A stretch of 64,000 nucleotides of DNA from Bacteroidaceae bacterium (GCA_017555585.1 JAFZGA010000016.1:27984-91983), one strand, 5' to 3'; positions 31,147 through 41,600 are shown, numbered from the stretch's first letter. Notes: a model not told the origin generated them from the sequence alone. Numbers and translations are program-made.

Positions 31147-31178
31147 TTTTCATAATCACACGAAAATAAGTATCTTTA
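31147..31178 (+). promoter_or_regulatory. Probable promoter of cca
   Basis: TTTT (31147-31150), 20 nt, TATCTTTA (31171-31178). Each box has one mismatch from the consensus. Confidence 0.4.
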
Positions 31179-31206
31179 CAGACGAAACAGCAGATTAGAA
31201 CAACTT

Positions 31207-32643
31207 ATGTATAAACCCACCCGAGAAGAACTTTGCAACTTTCTCGACACACCTATATTCCGTAAGATTTCGGAAACAGCCGACAGCTTAGGCATGGAGT
31301 GCTATGTTGTCGGAGGCTATGTACGTGACATATTCCTGCAACGCCCATCGACAGACATTGATGTTGTTGTCGTTGGCAAAGGAATTGAAATGGCACGTGC
31401 TTTCAGTAAAAGGCTCGGACGAGGAGCACACCTTTCGGTGTTCGCGAACTACGGCACAGCACAGGTAAAATACCACGAACACGAGATAGAGTTCGTAGGC
31501 GCACGCAAGGAGAGCTACAGCCACGACTCACGCAATCCCATAGTCGAGGACGGCACACTCGAAGATGACCAGAACCGTCGCGACTTCACTATAAATGCAA
31601 TGGCAATATGCCTGAACAAGGAGCGGTTCGGCGAACTCGTTGACCCGTTTGACGGTATGCTCGACCTTGAGGACCGCATAATCAGCACTCCACTTGAACC
31701 GGGAATAACATTCAGCGACGACCCGCTACGCATGATGCGTTGCGTACGTTTCGCTACACAGCTCAACTTCTACATCGAGGACGAGACATTCGAGGCTCTT
31801 TGCGAGAATAAGGAAAGAATAAGAATAATCTCGCGAGAGAGAATAAACGACGAACTGAACAAGATAATGATGTCACCAGTGCCATCAAAAGGTTTTATTG
31901 AGCTTGACCGTTGCGGATTACTTGAGATAATATTTCCACAACTCACAGCAATGCAAGGTATTGAGACTAAAAACGGGTACAGCCACAAGGAGATGTTCTA
32001 CCACACCCTTGAGGTACTCGACAACGTTGCCCAAAAGACCGATAACCTATGGCTACGTTGGGCGGCACTGTTGCATGACATCGGTAAGCCAAAGACAAAA
32101 CGTTGGGACCCTGTAATGAAATGGACATTCCATAACCATAACATAGTCGGTGAGAAGATGGTGAACAGACTGTTCCGCGACTACAAGATGCCACAGAATG
32201 AAAAAATGAAATATGTGGCAAAGCTGGTATCGCTGCACATGCGCCCCATAGCCATTGCCGATGATGAAGTCACCGACTCTGCTGTACGACGTTTGCTGTT
32301 TGACGCAGGTGACGACATTGACGACCTGATGATACTATGCGAAGCCGATATAACATCAAAGAACGAGACACGCAAGAAGCAGTTCCTTAACAACTTCCAG
32401 ATTGTACGTCAGAAGCTCAAGGATATAGAGGAGAAAGACCGAGTGCGTAACTTCCAGCCACCGGTGAACGGAGAGGAGATAATGCGTATATTCGGTCTGG
32501 AACCATGCGCGGCTGTAGGACAACTGAAGAGCGCAGTAAAAGATGCTATACTTGACGGAGTCATACCAAATGAATATGAGGCGGCATTGGCGCACATAAT
32601 GAAGCTTGCCGAAAAAATGGGATTGACAATTAAGGAAAAATAA
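31207..32643 (+). CDS. cca: CCA-adding tRNA nucleotidyltransferase with HD domain
   Basis: Adds or repairs the 3' CCA of tRNAs; the tRNA-Arg in this window lacks an encoded CCA. The 478 residues start with the class II nucleotidyltransferase core: VVGGYVRDIFLQ and the metal-binding DIDVVV, then RRDFTINAMA and the RNA-binding region SDDPLRMMRCVRFA. A C-terminal HD domain follows (GYSHKEMFYHTLEVLDN, AALLHDIGKPKT), which in relatives has phosphohydrolase activity. An orphan TolC-like gene begins 2 nt after the stop. Confidence 0.95.
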   Translation: MYKPTREELCNFLDTPIFRKISETADSLGMECYVVGGYVRDIFLQRPSTDIDVVVVGKGIEMARAFSKRLGRGAHLSVFANYGTAQVKYHEHEIEFVGARKESYSHDSRNPIVEDGTLEDDQNRRDFTINAMAICLNKERFGELVDPFDGMLDLEDRIISTPLEPGITFSDDPLRMMRCVRFATQLNFYIEDETFEALCENKERIRIISRERINDELNKIMMSPVPSKGFIELDRCGLLEIIFPQLTAMQGIETKNGYSHKEMFYHTLEVLDNVAQKTDNLWLRWAALLHDIGKPKTKRWDPVMKWTFHNHNIVGEKMVNRLFRDYKMPQNEKMKYVAKLVSLHMRPIAIADDEVTDSAVRRLLFDAGDDIDDLMILCEADITSKNETRKKQFLNNFQIVRQKLKDIEEKDRVRNFQPPVNGEEIMRIFGLEPCAAVGQLKSAVKDAILDGVIPNEYEAALAHIMKLAEKMGLTIKEK

Positions 32644-32645
32644 AT

Positions 32646-33893
32646 ATGAAAAGAGTACTTTTTTTAACGGCAATAATACTGTCATTGCAAACAGTAGCAG
32701 CGCAGGATATATCGTACAAAGAATATATGGAACGCGTGCTGAAGGACAACATTGCCTTGACAGCCAAAAGCCTTGACCTTGACATTGCCGACGCAACAGC
32801 AGAAAGCTCAAAGGTGTTCAACGACCCTACCCTCGCTGTCTCATACACAAACAACGAGGACTGGAGCAAAGGATTGGGACAAGGCATAGAGGTAGAACTT
32901 GGCAAGACATTCACTTTCGGTGTACGTCGTGAGCGCATGAACATGGCAGACAGCGAGCGCAAGCAAGCCATTGCACTATTGGAGGAGTACATGCGTAATT
33001 TCCGTGCCGAAGCCACAATTGCCTACCTTGAACATCTGCGTGCCGGAATGATACACGACGAAGCTGTCGAAGTATATAACGGTTTAAGCGAAGTTGCCAC
33101 AAACGACAGCATCAGATTCATCAAAGGCGACATTGCCGAGAGCGATTGGCTGGAGAGTCGCATGGCACAGGGTGTGGCACGCAATGCCGTACTTGAAGCC
33201 GAAGCCGAGCTATGCAACACAGCCATAACTATGGGCTACTATATGAACAGCCTCTGCGGAGCCGAGAATCTGAGAGGAACAGGTACACTTGAAATCAGCG
33301 GTCAGCCGGCACCAATCCAGGAGTACATAGACAATGCGCTTGAAAGACGACCGGACATCATTGTAGCACTTGAACGTGCCGACATGGCAAAGGCTAAGGC
33401 AAGGTTCAACAAGGCACAGCGCCGTCCTGAGCTCGACGTGAACATAGGCGCGACATACAATATCTCAAACCCGGACTTCACGACCCTAAAAGCCGGTATT
33501 GCCGTTCCATTGAAGTTTTCAAGCCTGAACAAAGGAGCAAGAATAGCTGATGAGACAGCAACATACCAGGCAGAGATTGAGGTGAGCGAAGCACGTCTGC
33601 TGGTTGAGACCGAGGTAATGCAAGCATACCGCAGTTTCGGATTCATATCAAAACAGGCCGAGACATTCTCATCGGAAATGCTCAACGACATGCGCAAGGT
33701 GGTAGAGAACAAGAGAAAGGCATACGAACTTGGAGAGATACCATTCCTCGACTACCTGATTGTACAACGCAATGAGAACGAGATGCGCCATCAGTACATC
33801 AACGCCCTTTTCAACAAAGCCGTTGCATGGGTTGAACTGCAACGTTCCACAGGACTTGATTTGCAGTACGGCACAAAAGTAATCAAGGAATAA
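32646..33893 (+). CDS. TolC-family outer-membrane protein (orphan, CusC-like)
   Basis: A 415-residue predicted outer-membrane channel with a signal peptide (MKRVLFLTAIILSLQTVAAQ). It shows the two-fold repeat of TolC proteins: long helices (TAKSLDLDIADATAESSKVF, then ALERADMAKAKARFNKAQRR) each followed by beta strands (PTLAVSYTNN, PELDVNIGATYN). The second repeat ends with IPFLDYLIVQRNENEMRHQY, the usual hairpin region. Relatives serve as the outer-membrane leg of heavy-metal or drug efflux pumps, but no pump or adaptor is beside it: cca is 2 nt upstream and a terminator follows. It may lend its channel to a pump elsewhere, for example the RND system at 37.5 kb, although that has its own TolC. 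Confidence 0.87.
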   Translation: MKRVLFLTAIILSLQTVAAQDISYKEYMERVLKDNIALTAKSLDLDIADATAESSKVFNDPTLAVSYTNNEDWSKGLGQGIEVELGKTFTFGVRRERMNMADSERKQAIALLEEYMRNFRAEATIAYLEHLRAGMIHDEAVEVYNGLSEVATNDSIRFIKGDIAESDWLESRMAQGVARNAVLEAEAELCNTAITMGYYMNSLCGAENLRGTGTLEISGQPAPIQEYIDNALERRPDIIVALERADMAKAKARFNKAQRRPELDVNIGATYNISNPDFTTLKAGIAVPLKFSSLNKGARIADETATYQAEIEVSEARLLVETEVMQAYRSFGFISKQAETFSSEMLNDMRKVVENKRKAYELGEIPFLDYLIVQRNENEMRHQYINALFNKAVAWVELQRSTGLDLQYGTKVIKE

Positions 33894-33895
33894 AA

Positions 33896-33917
33896 AAAGA
33901 GGTCGTCAGACCTCTTT
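33896..33917. terminator. Terminator between the orphan TolC gene and lpxH
   Basis: Nine-base-pair stem AAAGAGGTC / GACCTCTTT with a 4-nt loop. The stop codon of the minus-strand lpxH gene lies inside the loop, and poly-A on the left gives a T-tract for the minus strand. Confidence 0.75.
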
Positions 33918-34670
33918 ACTTTCACCTTCGACAAAATGTCGATGTTCTATAGTGTTGGCATCAACAACAACATAATCGAATTTTGAGATCCAGTCACCAA
34001 GGAATACTACTCGTGAATTGTCACCCAATGGAACGTCCGTACCAAGGTGACGGTGACCGAAGATAAAGCAATCGACCGATGGATGCTGTGCAAGATATTT
34101 TTTTGCAAACTTCATGCAATCTTCCTTTTCCTCACCCATATATGGGGCATTGCCTTCAACCTTATGCTTTATCATACTATGATGTGCCCATTTGTGTCCG
34201 AACCACACGCTCCATCGTGGGTGAACCATTGAAAGCATACGTTGCAAAAAACGGTTGTGGAACATTGCACGCAGTAGACGGAACCCCTTCTCGGTTGAGA
34301 ATTCATCACCATGAGCCAAAAAGACCTCTTTCCCATATAGCTCTACAAGACATGGCTCACGATGTATTACCATTCCGCACTCTTTTTCAAAATAGTCGAG
34401 ACACCACAAATCGTGGTTTCCTGTAAAGAAGTGCACCTCAATTCCGCTGTCTGTCAATTCAGAGACCTTGCCAAGAAAACGTGTAAAGCCTTTCGGTACC
34501 ACATTCTTGAACTCATACCAGAAATCGAACATGTCACCGAGCATATACACTGCCGCCGCATCTTTCTTAACCTTGTCGAAAAACGACACAAGACGGCGTT
34601 CATGCGTGCGACGGTGCTCTATAGCCCAAGAGCCCAAATGTGCATCGGAGAGGATATATATCTTTTTCAT
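33906..34670 (-). CDS. lpxH: UDP-2,3-diacylglucosamine diphosphatase-type metallophosphoesterase
   Basis: A 254-residue calcineurin-like phosphoesterase resembling LpxH, which cleaves UDP-2,3-diacylglucosamine to lipid X in lipid A synthesis at the inner membrane. All metal-binding motifs are present: ILSDAHLG, YMLGDMFDFWYE, FFTGNHDLW, FLAHGDEF and FIFGHRHLG. A basic and hydrophobic segment (RFLQRMLSMVHPRWSVWFGH) would dip into the membrane. I take ATG 34670 as start; the frame extends to a TTG at 34685 with no support. It is the last gene of the efp operon and ends in a shared terminator. Confidence 0.85.
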   Translation of the reverse strand: MKKIYILSDAHLGSWAIEHRRTHERRLVSFFDKVKKDAAAVYMLGDMFDFWYEFKNVVPKGFTRFLGKVSELTDSGIEVHFFTGNHDLWCLDYFEKECGMVIHREPCLVELYGKEVFLAHGDEFSTEKGFRLLRAMFHNRFLQRMLSMVHPRWSVWFGHKWAHHSMIKHKVEGNAPYMGEEKEDCMKFAKKYLAQHPSVDCFIFGHRHLGTDVPLGDNSRVVFLGDWISKFDYVVVDANTIEHRHFVEGESKEV

Positions 34671-34699
34671 AGCAACTGACAGCAATAAAAGGGTTCATT

Positions 34700-35011
34700 T
34701 TAGAGCAGACCCAATTCGAGCTTTGCCTCTTCGGTCATAAGGTCATGACTCCATTCTGGTTCAAAGACAAGATTGAGAGCCAAGCTCTTCACTCCATCTA
34801 TCGACTCCACCTTCATACGTACATCTTCCATCATGAAATCAGCCGCAGGACAGTTTGGAGCAGTAAGCGTCATGTCGATCTCAACTGCATAGTCCTCCTT
34901 TACCTCGATACGGTATATAAGACCCAGGTCGTATATATTAACAGGTATTTCTGGGTCATACACTGTCTTTAGCATCTCAACAATCTTCTGTTCAAGCTCA
35001 ATCTTTTCCAT
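34700..35011 (-). CDS. MIP18/DUF59 family iron-sulfur assembly protein
   Basis: A 103-residue cytoplasmic protein of the MIP18 (PaaD/SufT-like) family, linked to maturation of iron-sulfur proteins. Characteristic are VYDPEIPVNIYDLGLIY at the N-terminus, MTLTAPNCPAADFM with the conserved reactive Cys, and the C-terminal LVFEPEWSHDLMTEEAK. In Bacteroidota such genes are often near suf genes; here the gene sits between radC (11 nt upstream) and lpxH, so context gives no target. Confident on family, less on exact role. Confidence 0.9.
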   Translation of the reverse strand: MEKIELEQKIVEMLKTVYDPEIPVNIYDLGLIYRIEVKEDYAVEIDMTLTAPNCPAADFMMEDVRMKVESIDGVKSLALNLVFEPEWSHDLMTEEAKLELGLL

Positions 35012-35022
35012 AACAGTTTCTA

Positions 35023-35718
35023 TTATATTCCTTCGTCGTTATAGCTGTAGTATCTGTCACCGGCAACTATAATATGGTCAAGAAATCTTATATTCATAAC
35101 CCTGCAAGCTTCGCGAAGGTTTTTGGTCAATTCATTATCTTCCCTACTAGGATTGGGGTTTCCCGACGGGTGATTGTGACATAAAGCCATTGCTGTGGCA
35201 CGTTTAACAAGTGCTTCGCGCATAACAAGACGTATATCCACCGTTGTAGCAGTCAACCCACCACTGCCGATGAGAGTGCTGTCAATAACTCCGTTCTTGT
35301 TGTTGAGCAGAAGGACATGGCACTGTTCGACGTTCTGGTCACATAGCTTATGATGAAAGTAATTAAATAGATCCAGCGATGACTTTATATACTTTGTACG
35401 TGTAATGTCATCACCCTCCCTACGTTTCCACAACTCACATGCAGCTACAATAGTCAAGGCCTTTGCCGGTCCTATTCCTTTGAAAAGACAAAGATCGTCT
35501 ACAGTCAATCGCGACAACCTTGCTATGCTGTCGTTACATGAAGCAAGCACCTTACGCATAAGCTCAACAGCTGACTCGTCAGGTGTTCCCGAACCAATCA
35601 GTATCGCCATCAGCTCGGAGTTGCTGAGTGTTGAGATGCCGTTCTTGATAGCTTTCTCGCGTGGACGCTCGTCCAAAGGCCACTCTTTGATGGTGCGTTT
35701 TGGCTTGCTCTCTTCCAT
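35023..35718 (-). CDS. radC: RadC/JAMM-domain protein
   Basis: A 231-residue protein with the RadC layout: a helix-hairpin-helix DNA-binding motif (LCLFKGIGPAKALTIVAACE) then a JAB/MPN metalloprotease-like domain with the zinc motif HNHPSGNPNPSREDNELT (His-x-His-x10-Asp). The name RadC comes from a repair locus, but a direct repair role is doubted and the biochemical function is open. It follows the GT2 gene by a single nucleotide and precedes the MIP18 gene by 11 nt, so it belongs to the five-gene operon. Confidence 0.93.
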   Translation of the reverse strand: MEESKPKRTIKEWPLDERPREKAIKNGISTLSNSELMAILIGSGTPDESAVELMRKVLASCNDSIARLSRLTVDDLCLFKGIGPAKALTIVAACELWKRREGDDITRTKYIKSSLDLFNYFHHKLCDQNVEQCHVLLLNNKNGVIDSTLIGSGGLTATTVDIRLVMREALVKRATAMALCHNHPSGNPNPSREDNELTKNLREACRVMNIRFLDHIIVAGDRYYSYNDEGI

Positions 35719-35719
35719 T

Positions 35720-36715
35720 TCAGCCTCTGTTGTATATTTTTGTCAGGCCCTCTTTGGTTTCCAACGGACGACGCAGAATCATCTTGAACCAGAATGCCTT
35801 CAAGAATCCGGTTCCATAACCTGTTATCTGCACAACAGCAGCAACGACCGACAACATAGCCACTTTCAGGCTTCTGTTCTTAAGCAAAGAGTCGCTGAAT
35901 ATGAGCAACAGATATGCCAAAGGCAACATCAGCAGGCATGGATAAAAGAACGATGCGACCAACAGAGCAACACCCATCAACAACATCAACGCTGGTGCTG
36001 TATGCACCGCCTTGAGCGAGCCGGGATGTATCAGCTGCAACCATATTCTTGCCTGGCCGAAGTTATTTACCTGCTTGAAGAAACGGCGCATATCAATTCG
36101 GCGTTTGTGATACACAAACACCTCACGTATAAGACGTATCTTGAAACCTGCATTACGTATTCTTATACTCAGATCGATATCTTCACCCATCATATCCTTG
36201 AAATCACCTACAGCATCGTAGACCTTTTTCGAAAGACCCATATTGAAAGTGCGTGGACAGAACTTCTCCATTACAGCCTTACCGCCACGTATTCCGCCTG
36301 TTGTCCAGAAAGATGTCATTGCATGGCTCACAGCCTTCTGCATGTCAGAGAATGATTCATCGGCTGCGTCAGGACCTCCGAAGCAGTCACAATAATCGGT
36401 TTTCATTGCCTCTTCAAGCCTTTCGAAATAGAAAGGAGGCAATATGACATCGGAATCGAAGAAAAGAAGATAATCGCCGTTAGCACGTTGCATGCCATAG
36501 TTTCGGGTATCACTACGGCCTGAATTATCTTTGTAATAGTAGTGGATATCAAACAAAGAACGGTAGTGACCAAGCAAATGGTCACACCGTTCTTTCGATC
36601 CATCTTCTATAATCACCAGCTCAAATGGCTTTACCGTCTGAGCAGCCAGACTGTCGAGCAATTCCTTTACCTCGCCGGGTCTGTTGTATACCGGAACAAT
36701 TATAGAGTATAACAA
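35720..36715 (-). CDS. Family 2 glycosyltransferase, membrane-bound
   Basis: A 331-residue GT2 enzyme using a nucleotide sugar. The GT-A fold opens SIIVPVYNRPGEVKELLDSL, and NYGMQRANGDYLLFFDSDVI holds the DxD metal motif. GGRAVM-like and GEDIDLSIRIRNAGFK segments (ED motif) follow, and two or three hydrophobic segments at residues 245-300 anchor it in the inner membrane. Acceptor and sugar are unknown; envelope glycan or lipid modification is likely. It lies 12 nt behind efp and 1 nt ahead of radC. Confidence 0.9.
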   Translation of the reverse strand: MLYSIIVPVYNRPGEVKELLDSLAAQTVKPFELVIIEDGSKERCDHLLGHYRSLFDIHYYYKDNSGRSDTRNYGMQRANGDYLLFFDSDVILPPFYFERLEEAMKTDYCDCFGGPDAADESFSDMQKAVSHAMTSFWTTGGIRGGKAVMEKFCPRTFNMGLSKKVYDAVGDFKDMMGEDIDLSIRIRNAGFKIRLIREVFVYHKRRIDMRRFFKQVNNFGQARIWLQLIHPGSLKAVHTAPALMLLMGVALLVASFFYPCLLMLPLAYLLLIFSDSLLKNRSLKVAMLSVVAAVVQITGYGTGFLKAFWFKMILRRPLETKEGLTKIYNRG

Positions 36716-36727
36716 GTCTTTGTCAAA

Positions 36728-37294
36728 TTATGCTTTTACACGACCAACGTATGAGCCGTCACGTGTATCAACCTCAACAAGCTCACCTTCGTTGATAAAT
36801 AGAGGTACGCGGATCTCTGCACCAGTCTCCAAAGTAGCTGGTTTTGTAGTGTTGGTTGCTGTATCACCCTTAAGACCTGGCTCTGTGTATGTTACAGCCA
36901 AAACAACCTTAACAGGCATATCAGCAAAAAGGATAGTCTCTGTTGAAGCATCTGTTACAACCTCAAGGTTCATACCCTCCTTCATGAAAGCAACACCGTT
37001 GATCTGGTCACCAGAGATGTTTACCTGCTCGAATGTCTCCTGATTCATGAAAACATATTCGTTGCCCTCCTGATAGAGGTACTGATAAGGACGACGCTCT
37101 ACACGAACATCCTCAAGTTTCTCACCGATATTGAAACGGCGCTCCAATACATAGCCGTCAACAACATCTTTAAGCTTTGTACGCATGAAAGTGTTACCCT
37201 TACCAGGCTTTACATGCAAGAAATCTATACAAAAATACAACTTGCCATCCATACGGATTGCAGTACCGATTTTAATGTCTTGAGCGTTAATCAT
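36728..37294 (-). CDS. efp: Translation elongation factor P
   Basis: Relieves ribosome stalling at polyproline stretches. The 188 residues give the three beta-barrel domains of EF-P. The loop that reaches the peptidyl-transferase centre is [15 protein letters not shown], with Lys32 at the tip as in EF-P proteins modified on lysine; I see no modification gene here. The C-terminal signature region reads [16 protein letters not shown] and [13 protein letters not shown]. It is the first gene of the minus-strand operon efp-GT2-radC-MIP18-lpxH. Confidence 0.97.
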   Translation of the reverse strand: MINAQDIKIGTAIRMDGKLYFCIDFLHVKPGKGNTFMRTKLKDVVDGYVLERRFNIGEKLEDVRVERRPYQYLYQEGNEYVFMNQETFEQVNISGDQINGVAFMKEGMNLEVVTDASTETILFADMPVKVVLAVTYTEPGLKGDTATNTTKPATLETGAEIRVPLFINEGELVEVDTRDGSYVGRVKA

Positions 37295-37365
37295 AATATT
37301 ATTTGTTTTTTGTTAAAATTGTCTATTTCAAAGCGAACGACGAACGTCTTTTCGTAAACATCGTG

Positions 37366-37373
37366 CAAATATA
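37366..37373 (-). promoter_or_regulatory. -7 box of the efp operon
   Basis: TATATTTG on the minus strand fits TAnnTTTG. A TTTG at 37401-37398 is 24 nt away, slightly beyond usual spacing. The leader to efp is about 65 nt. Confidence 0.4.
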
Positions 37374-37496
37374 CGAAATATAACGCAAATATCGGCACAA
37401 ACGAGCGAAATATATATAGTCAAAGTCAATATTTTAGAACAAAAGATTACAAAGCGTTACTATTTTTAAATTTTATATATAATTAATTATTAACAT

Positions 37497-37527
37497 TTTT
37501 AATGAGCCTGATTTTTAATTATCTTTG
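37497..37527 (+). promoter_or_regulatory. Promoter of the RND efflux operon
   Basis: TTTT (37497-37500), 19 nt, TATCTTTG (37520-37527). The start codon at 37566 is 38 nt further on. Confidence 0.55.
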
Positions 37528-37565
37528 CAGATTGAAACGCACAAAAAGAAAAAACATTACAGAAT

Positions 37566-38639
37566 ATGAATAAAAAACTAAAATGGAGCCTTGTCGCGGC
37601 TCTTGTGATTGCAGTTGGTATATGGGGCAGTTTCAAACTTATGCCACACCAAAATGAAGAGTTGGCCAAAGCAGAAGGAAAGCCCAAGGGCGGTAAAAAG
37701 GTCCTAAGCGTAAATGCACAAATAATCAAGCCACATCTCTTGACCGACGAGATTCCTGTTGTCGGCAGTCTCGTTCCTGACGAAGAGGTACAGCTCTCAT
37801 TCGAAAGTTCAGGTAAAATCACCGATATTTTCTTCGAAGAGGGAAGTTTTGTCGAAAAAGGAACACTGCTTGCAAAAATCAACGACTCACAGTTGCAGGC
37901 ACAGTTAAAGAGCCTTGAGGCAAAAATACCTCTTGCCGAAGAGAGAGTTTACCGCCAAAGTGCCCTTTTGCAGAAGGACGCTGTCAGCAAAGAGGCTCTT
38001 GAAATTGTAAAGACCGAGCTTGCCACACTCAATGCCGACATTGAAAAGATAAAGGCACAAATAGAGATGACCGAACTTCGCGCACCGTTCGACGGCATAA
38101 TAGGATTGCGCCAAGTGAGTGTGGGAGCATACGCTTCGACAAGCACTGTCATCGCCAAACTGACATCCCTGACACCGATAAAGATAGAATTCTCTGTTGC
38201 CGAACGCCATGCAACAGATGTAAAAAAGGGTACAAATCTCGAATTCCGCGTTGACGGCAATCTGAACACATTCAAGGCACAGGTATATGCAACTGAAGCC
38301 TCTCTTGAATCAGAGACACGTTCATTACTTGTCCGTGCTAAATATGCAAACAGTAAAGGCGAACTAATGCCGGGACAGTATGCCGACATACGCTTGAAGC
38401 AGAAGGAGATTGCCGATGCAATAGCAATACCATCAGAGGCCATTGTACCTGAGATGGGCAATAACAAGGTCTTTGTATACCGTAACGGAAGCGCAGATCC
38501 CGTCGATGTCGAGATAGGAATACGCACCGAGAGCGAAGTGCAGATTCTCGATGGCCTACAGGTAGGAGACACCATTCTCACATCGGGAACATTGCAGCTG
38601 CGCAAAGGTTCTGCAGTAAAGATTGCCATTTTGGAATAA
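37566..38639 (+). CDS. RND efflux periplasmic adaptor (membrane fusion protein)
   Basis: A 357-residue HlyD/AcrA-type adaptor that couples the inner-membrane pump to the outer-membrane channel. An N-terminal membrane anchor (WSLVAALVIAVGIWGSF) is followed by the barrel-sandwich half-motif (PVVGSLVPDEEVQLSFESSG), a helical hairpin (KSLEAKIPLAEERVYRQSAL), the second half-motif (APFDGIIGLRQVSVGAY), and beta-barrel and membrane-proximal domains (GELMPGQYADIRLKQ). The Lys-rich linker after the anchor is not unusual. It opens a three-gene pump operon; the pump begins 20 nt downstream. Confidence 0.93.
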   Translation: MNKKLKWSLVAALVIAVGIWGSFKLMPHQNEELAKAEGKPKGGKKVLSVNAQIIKPHLLTDEIPVVGSLVPDEEVQLSFESSGKITDIFFEEGSFVEKGTLLAKINDSQLQAQLKSLEAKIPLAEERVYRQSALLQKDAVSKEALEIVKTELATLNADIEKIKAQIEMTELRAPFDGIIGLRQVSVGAYASTSTVIAKLTSLTPIKIEFSVAERHATDVKKGTNLEFRVDGNLNTFKAQVYATEASLESETRSLLVRAKYANSKGELMPGQYADIRLKQKEIADAIAIPSEAIVPEMGNNKVFVYRNGSADPVDVEIGIRTESEVQILDGLQVGDTILTSGTLQLRKGSAVKIAILE

Positions 38640-38659
38640 CCGTTAAAACAGCAAGATAG

Positions 38660-41600
38660 ATGAATATATCAGAATTGAGTATACGCAGGCCTGTACTTGC
38701 GACTGTACTCACCATCATAATATTACTTTTTGGTTTCATCGGTTACAACACCCTCGGTGTACGAGAATACCCTTCGGTTGACAACCCGATCATATCGGTT
38801 ACTTGCAGCTATGCCGGAGCAAACGCCGATGTTATTGAGAACCAGATTACAGAGCCTCTCGAGCAGAATATCAACGGTATCCCGGGAATACGTTCGCTCT
38901 CGAGTATCAGCCAACAGGGACAGAGCCGTATCACTGTAGAATTCGAGCTCTCCGTTGACCTTGAAACAGCGGCCAACGACGTGCGCGACAAAGTTTCACG
39001 CGCCCAACGCTATCTTCCACGCGACTGCGACCCCCCTACAGTATCCAAGGCCGACGCAGATGCAACACCTATCCTGATGGTAGCAATACAAAGCGACAAG
39101 CGTTCGCTTCTTGAACTTAGCGAGATTGCCGACCTTACCGTGAAGGAACAGTTGCAGACTATCCCAGACGTCAGTGGTGTACAGATTTGGGGTGAGAAGC
39201 GTTATTCAATGCGTATATGGTTAGACCCGATAAAGATGTCGGCATACGGTGTAACACCTGTCGACATCAAGAACGCCGTAACCAACGAGAATGTCGAATT
39301 GCCGTCAGGAAGTATCGAGGGTAATACAATGGAGCTCACCTTGCGTACAATGGGACAAATGCATACGGCAAAAGAGTTCAACAACATAATTCTCAAAGAG
39401 AACAACGGCAATGTTGTACGTGTAAGCGATGTCGGTTATGCAGAACTGGGACCCGCAGACATAAAGAGTTACATGAAGATGAACGGTGTCCCTATGGTGG
39501 GTGTCGTTGTCATACCGCAACCGGGTGCAAACCATATAGAGATTGCCGACGCTGTATATGAACGCATGGAGACCATGAAAAAGGACCTCCCTGACGATAT
39601 CGATTACTCATATGGTTTCGATAGCACAAAGTTTATACGTGCATCAATCAATGAGGTAAAGAGTACTGTATATGAGGCATTCATACTTGTGATCATTATC
39701 ATATTCCTGTTCTTGCGCGACTGGCGCGTAACACTTATTCCATGTATTGTTATCCCTGTTTCGCTTATCGGAGCATTCTTCGTGATGTATGTCGCAGGTT
39801 TCTCGATCAACGTGCTTACAATGCTTGCCGTAGTATTGTCTGTTGGTCTTGTGGTCGACGATGCAATTGTAATGACCGAAAACATATACATTCGTATAGA
39901 ACAGGGTATGCGACCATTCAAGGCCGGTATAGAAGGTTCAAAGGAGATATTCTTTGCTGTAATCTCCACAACAGTGACACTTGTAGCCGTATTCTTGCCT
40001 ATTGTATTCATGGAAGGAACCAGTGGACGACTGTTCAGGGAGTTCAGTTTTGTTGTAGCAGGTTCTGTTATTATTTCATCGTTCGCTGCGCTTACATTCA
40101 CACCTATGCTCGCGACAAAAATTTTGAAGCGACGCAAAGAGCAGAAATGGTTCTACCGAAAGACCGAGCCATTCTTTGTCGGTCTCAACAATGTATATGA
40201 AAAATCGCTCAACGCCTTCCTGAAAAGAAAATGGATTGCCATACCTGTAACGGTTGCCACATTTGTACTCATCGGTTGGCTTTGGGGAGAGATACCGTCA
40301 GAGATGGCTCCGCTTGAGGACCGCTCACAGATAACCATCACTACAAGAGGTGCCGAAGGTGTCAGCTACGAATACATGCGCGACTACACCGAAGACATAA
40401 CCATGCTTGTCGACTCAATTGTCCCTGATGCAGAATCTGTCACATCACGTGTGTCAAGCGGAAGCGGTAATATAAGAATTACCCTCAAAGACCTTGCCGA
40501 ACGCGATTACTCACAGATGGAGGTGGCAAGCAAGCTCACCGAGGCACTCAGCACAAAGACAAAAGCACGTGCATTCGTACAGCAACAGTCATCATTCGGC
40601 GGACGACGCGGAAGCATGCCTGTACAATATGTAATACAAGCTGTCAGCCTCGAAAAGTTACAGAAGGTACTCCCTGAATTCCTCGAGAGAGTACATGACA
40701 ACCCCACTTTCCGTATGGCCGATGTGGATTTGAAGTTCAGCAGCCCTGAGGTTCGTGTGAACATAAACCGCGACAAGGCAGGAACAATGGGTGCAAGCGT
40801 ACGTGACATTGCCGAGACACTACAATACGGTCTTAGCGGACAGCGTATGGGCTATTTCTACATGAACGGAAAACAGTATGAAATTATCGGACAGGTCAAC
40901 CGTGTACAACGCAACACTCCTACAAGTGTCAAGGCGATATATATACGCAGCGACCGTGGCGAGATGATTCCACTCGACAACCTGGTGGAGTTCGTTGAAT
41001 CCGTAACACCACCGAAACTATACCACTACAACCGTTTCCTTTCGGCAACGATTTCGGCCGGACTTGCCGACGGCAAGACCATCGGTGACGGACTCGATGA
41101 AATGGACAAGATTGCCGATGAAGTTCTTGACGAGACATTCCGTACTGCCCTAACGGGTGATTCTAAGGAGTTCAGGGAGAGTTCGTCGAGCCTGATGTTC
41201 GCATTCATCCTGGCATTGGTGCTCATATACCTTATCCTTGCCGCACAGTTTGAGAGTTTCAAGGATCCTTTGATCATCATGCTCACTGTACCGCTTGCCA
41301 TTGCCGGCGCGCTGATATTCATGAGTATCAATGACATTACAATGAACCTCTTCAGTCAGATCGGTATAATAATGCTCATTGGCCTTGTTGCCAAGAACGG
41401 TATTCTTATTGTGGAGTTCGCCAACCAGAAACAGGAGAACGGAGAGAATAAGATGGAAGCAATACGCAGTGCATCATTGCAGCGTCTTCGCCCAATCCTG
41501 ATGACAAGTATCTCGACTGTGCTTGGATTGTTGCCATTGATATTCGCAACAGGCGAAGGAGCAAACCAGCGTATTGCAATGGGTACTGCCGTTGTCGGAG

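Noticed and set aside
34671-34685. TTG start giving five extra residues on LpxH
   Set aside because: ATG at 34670 opens directly into the family's first motif.
35405-36355. A 316-codon plus-strand frame
   Set aside because: It is antisense across the radC-GT2 junction, both of which have complete family motifs; the product is low in recognisable domains and rich in Cys, His and Ser.
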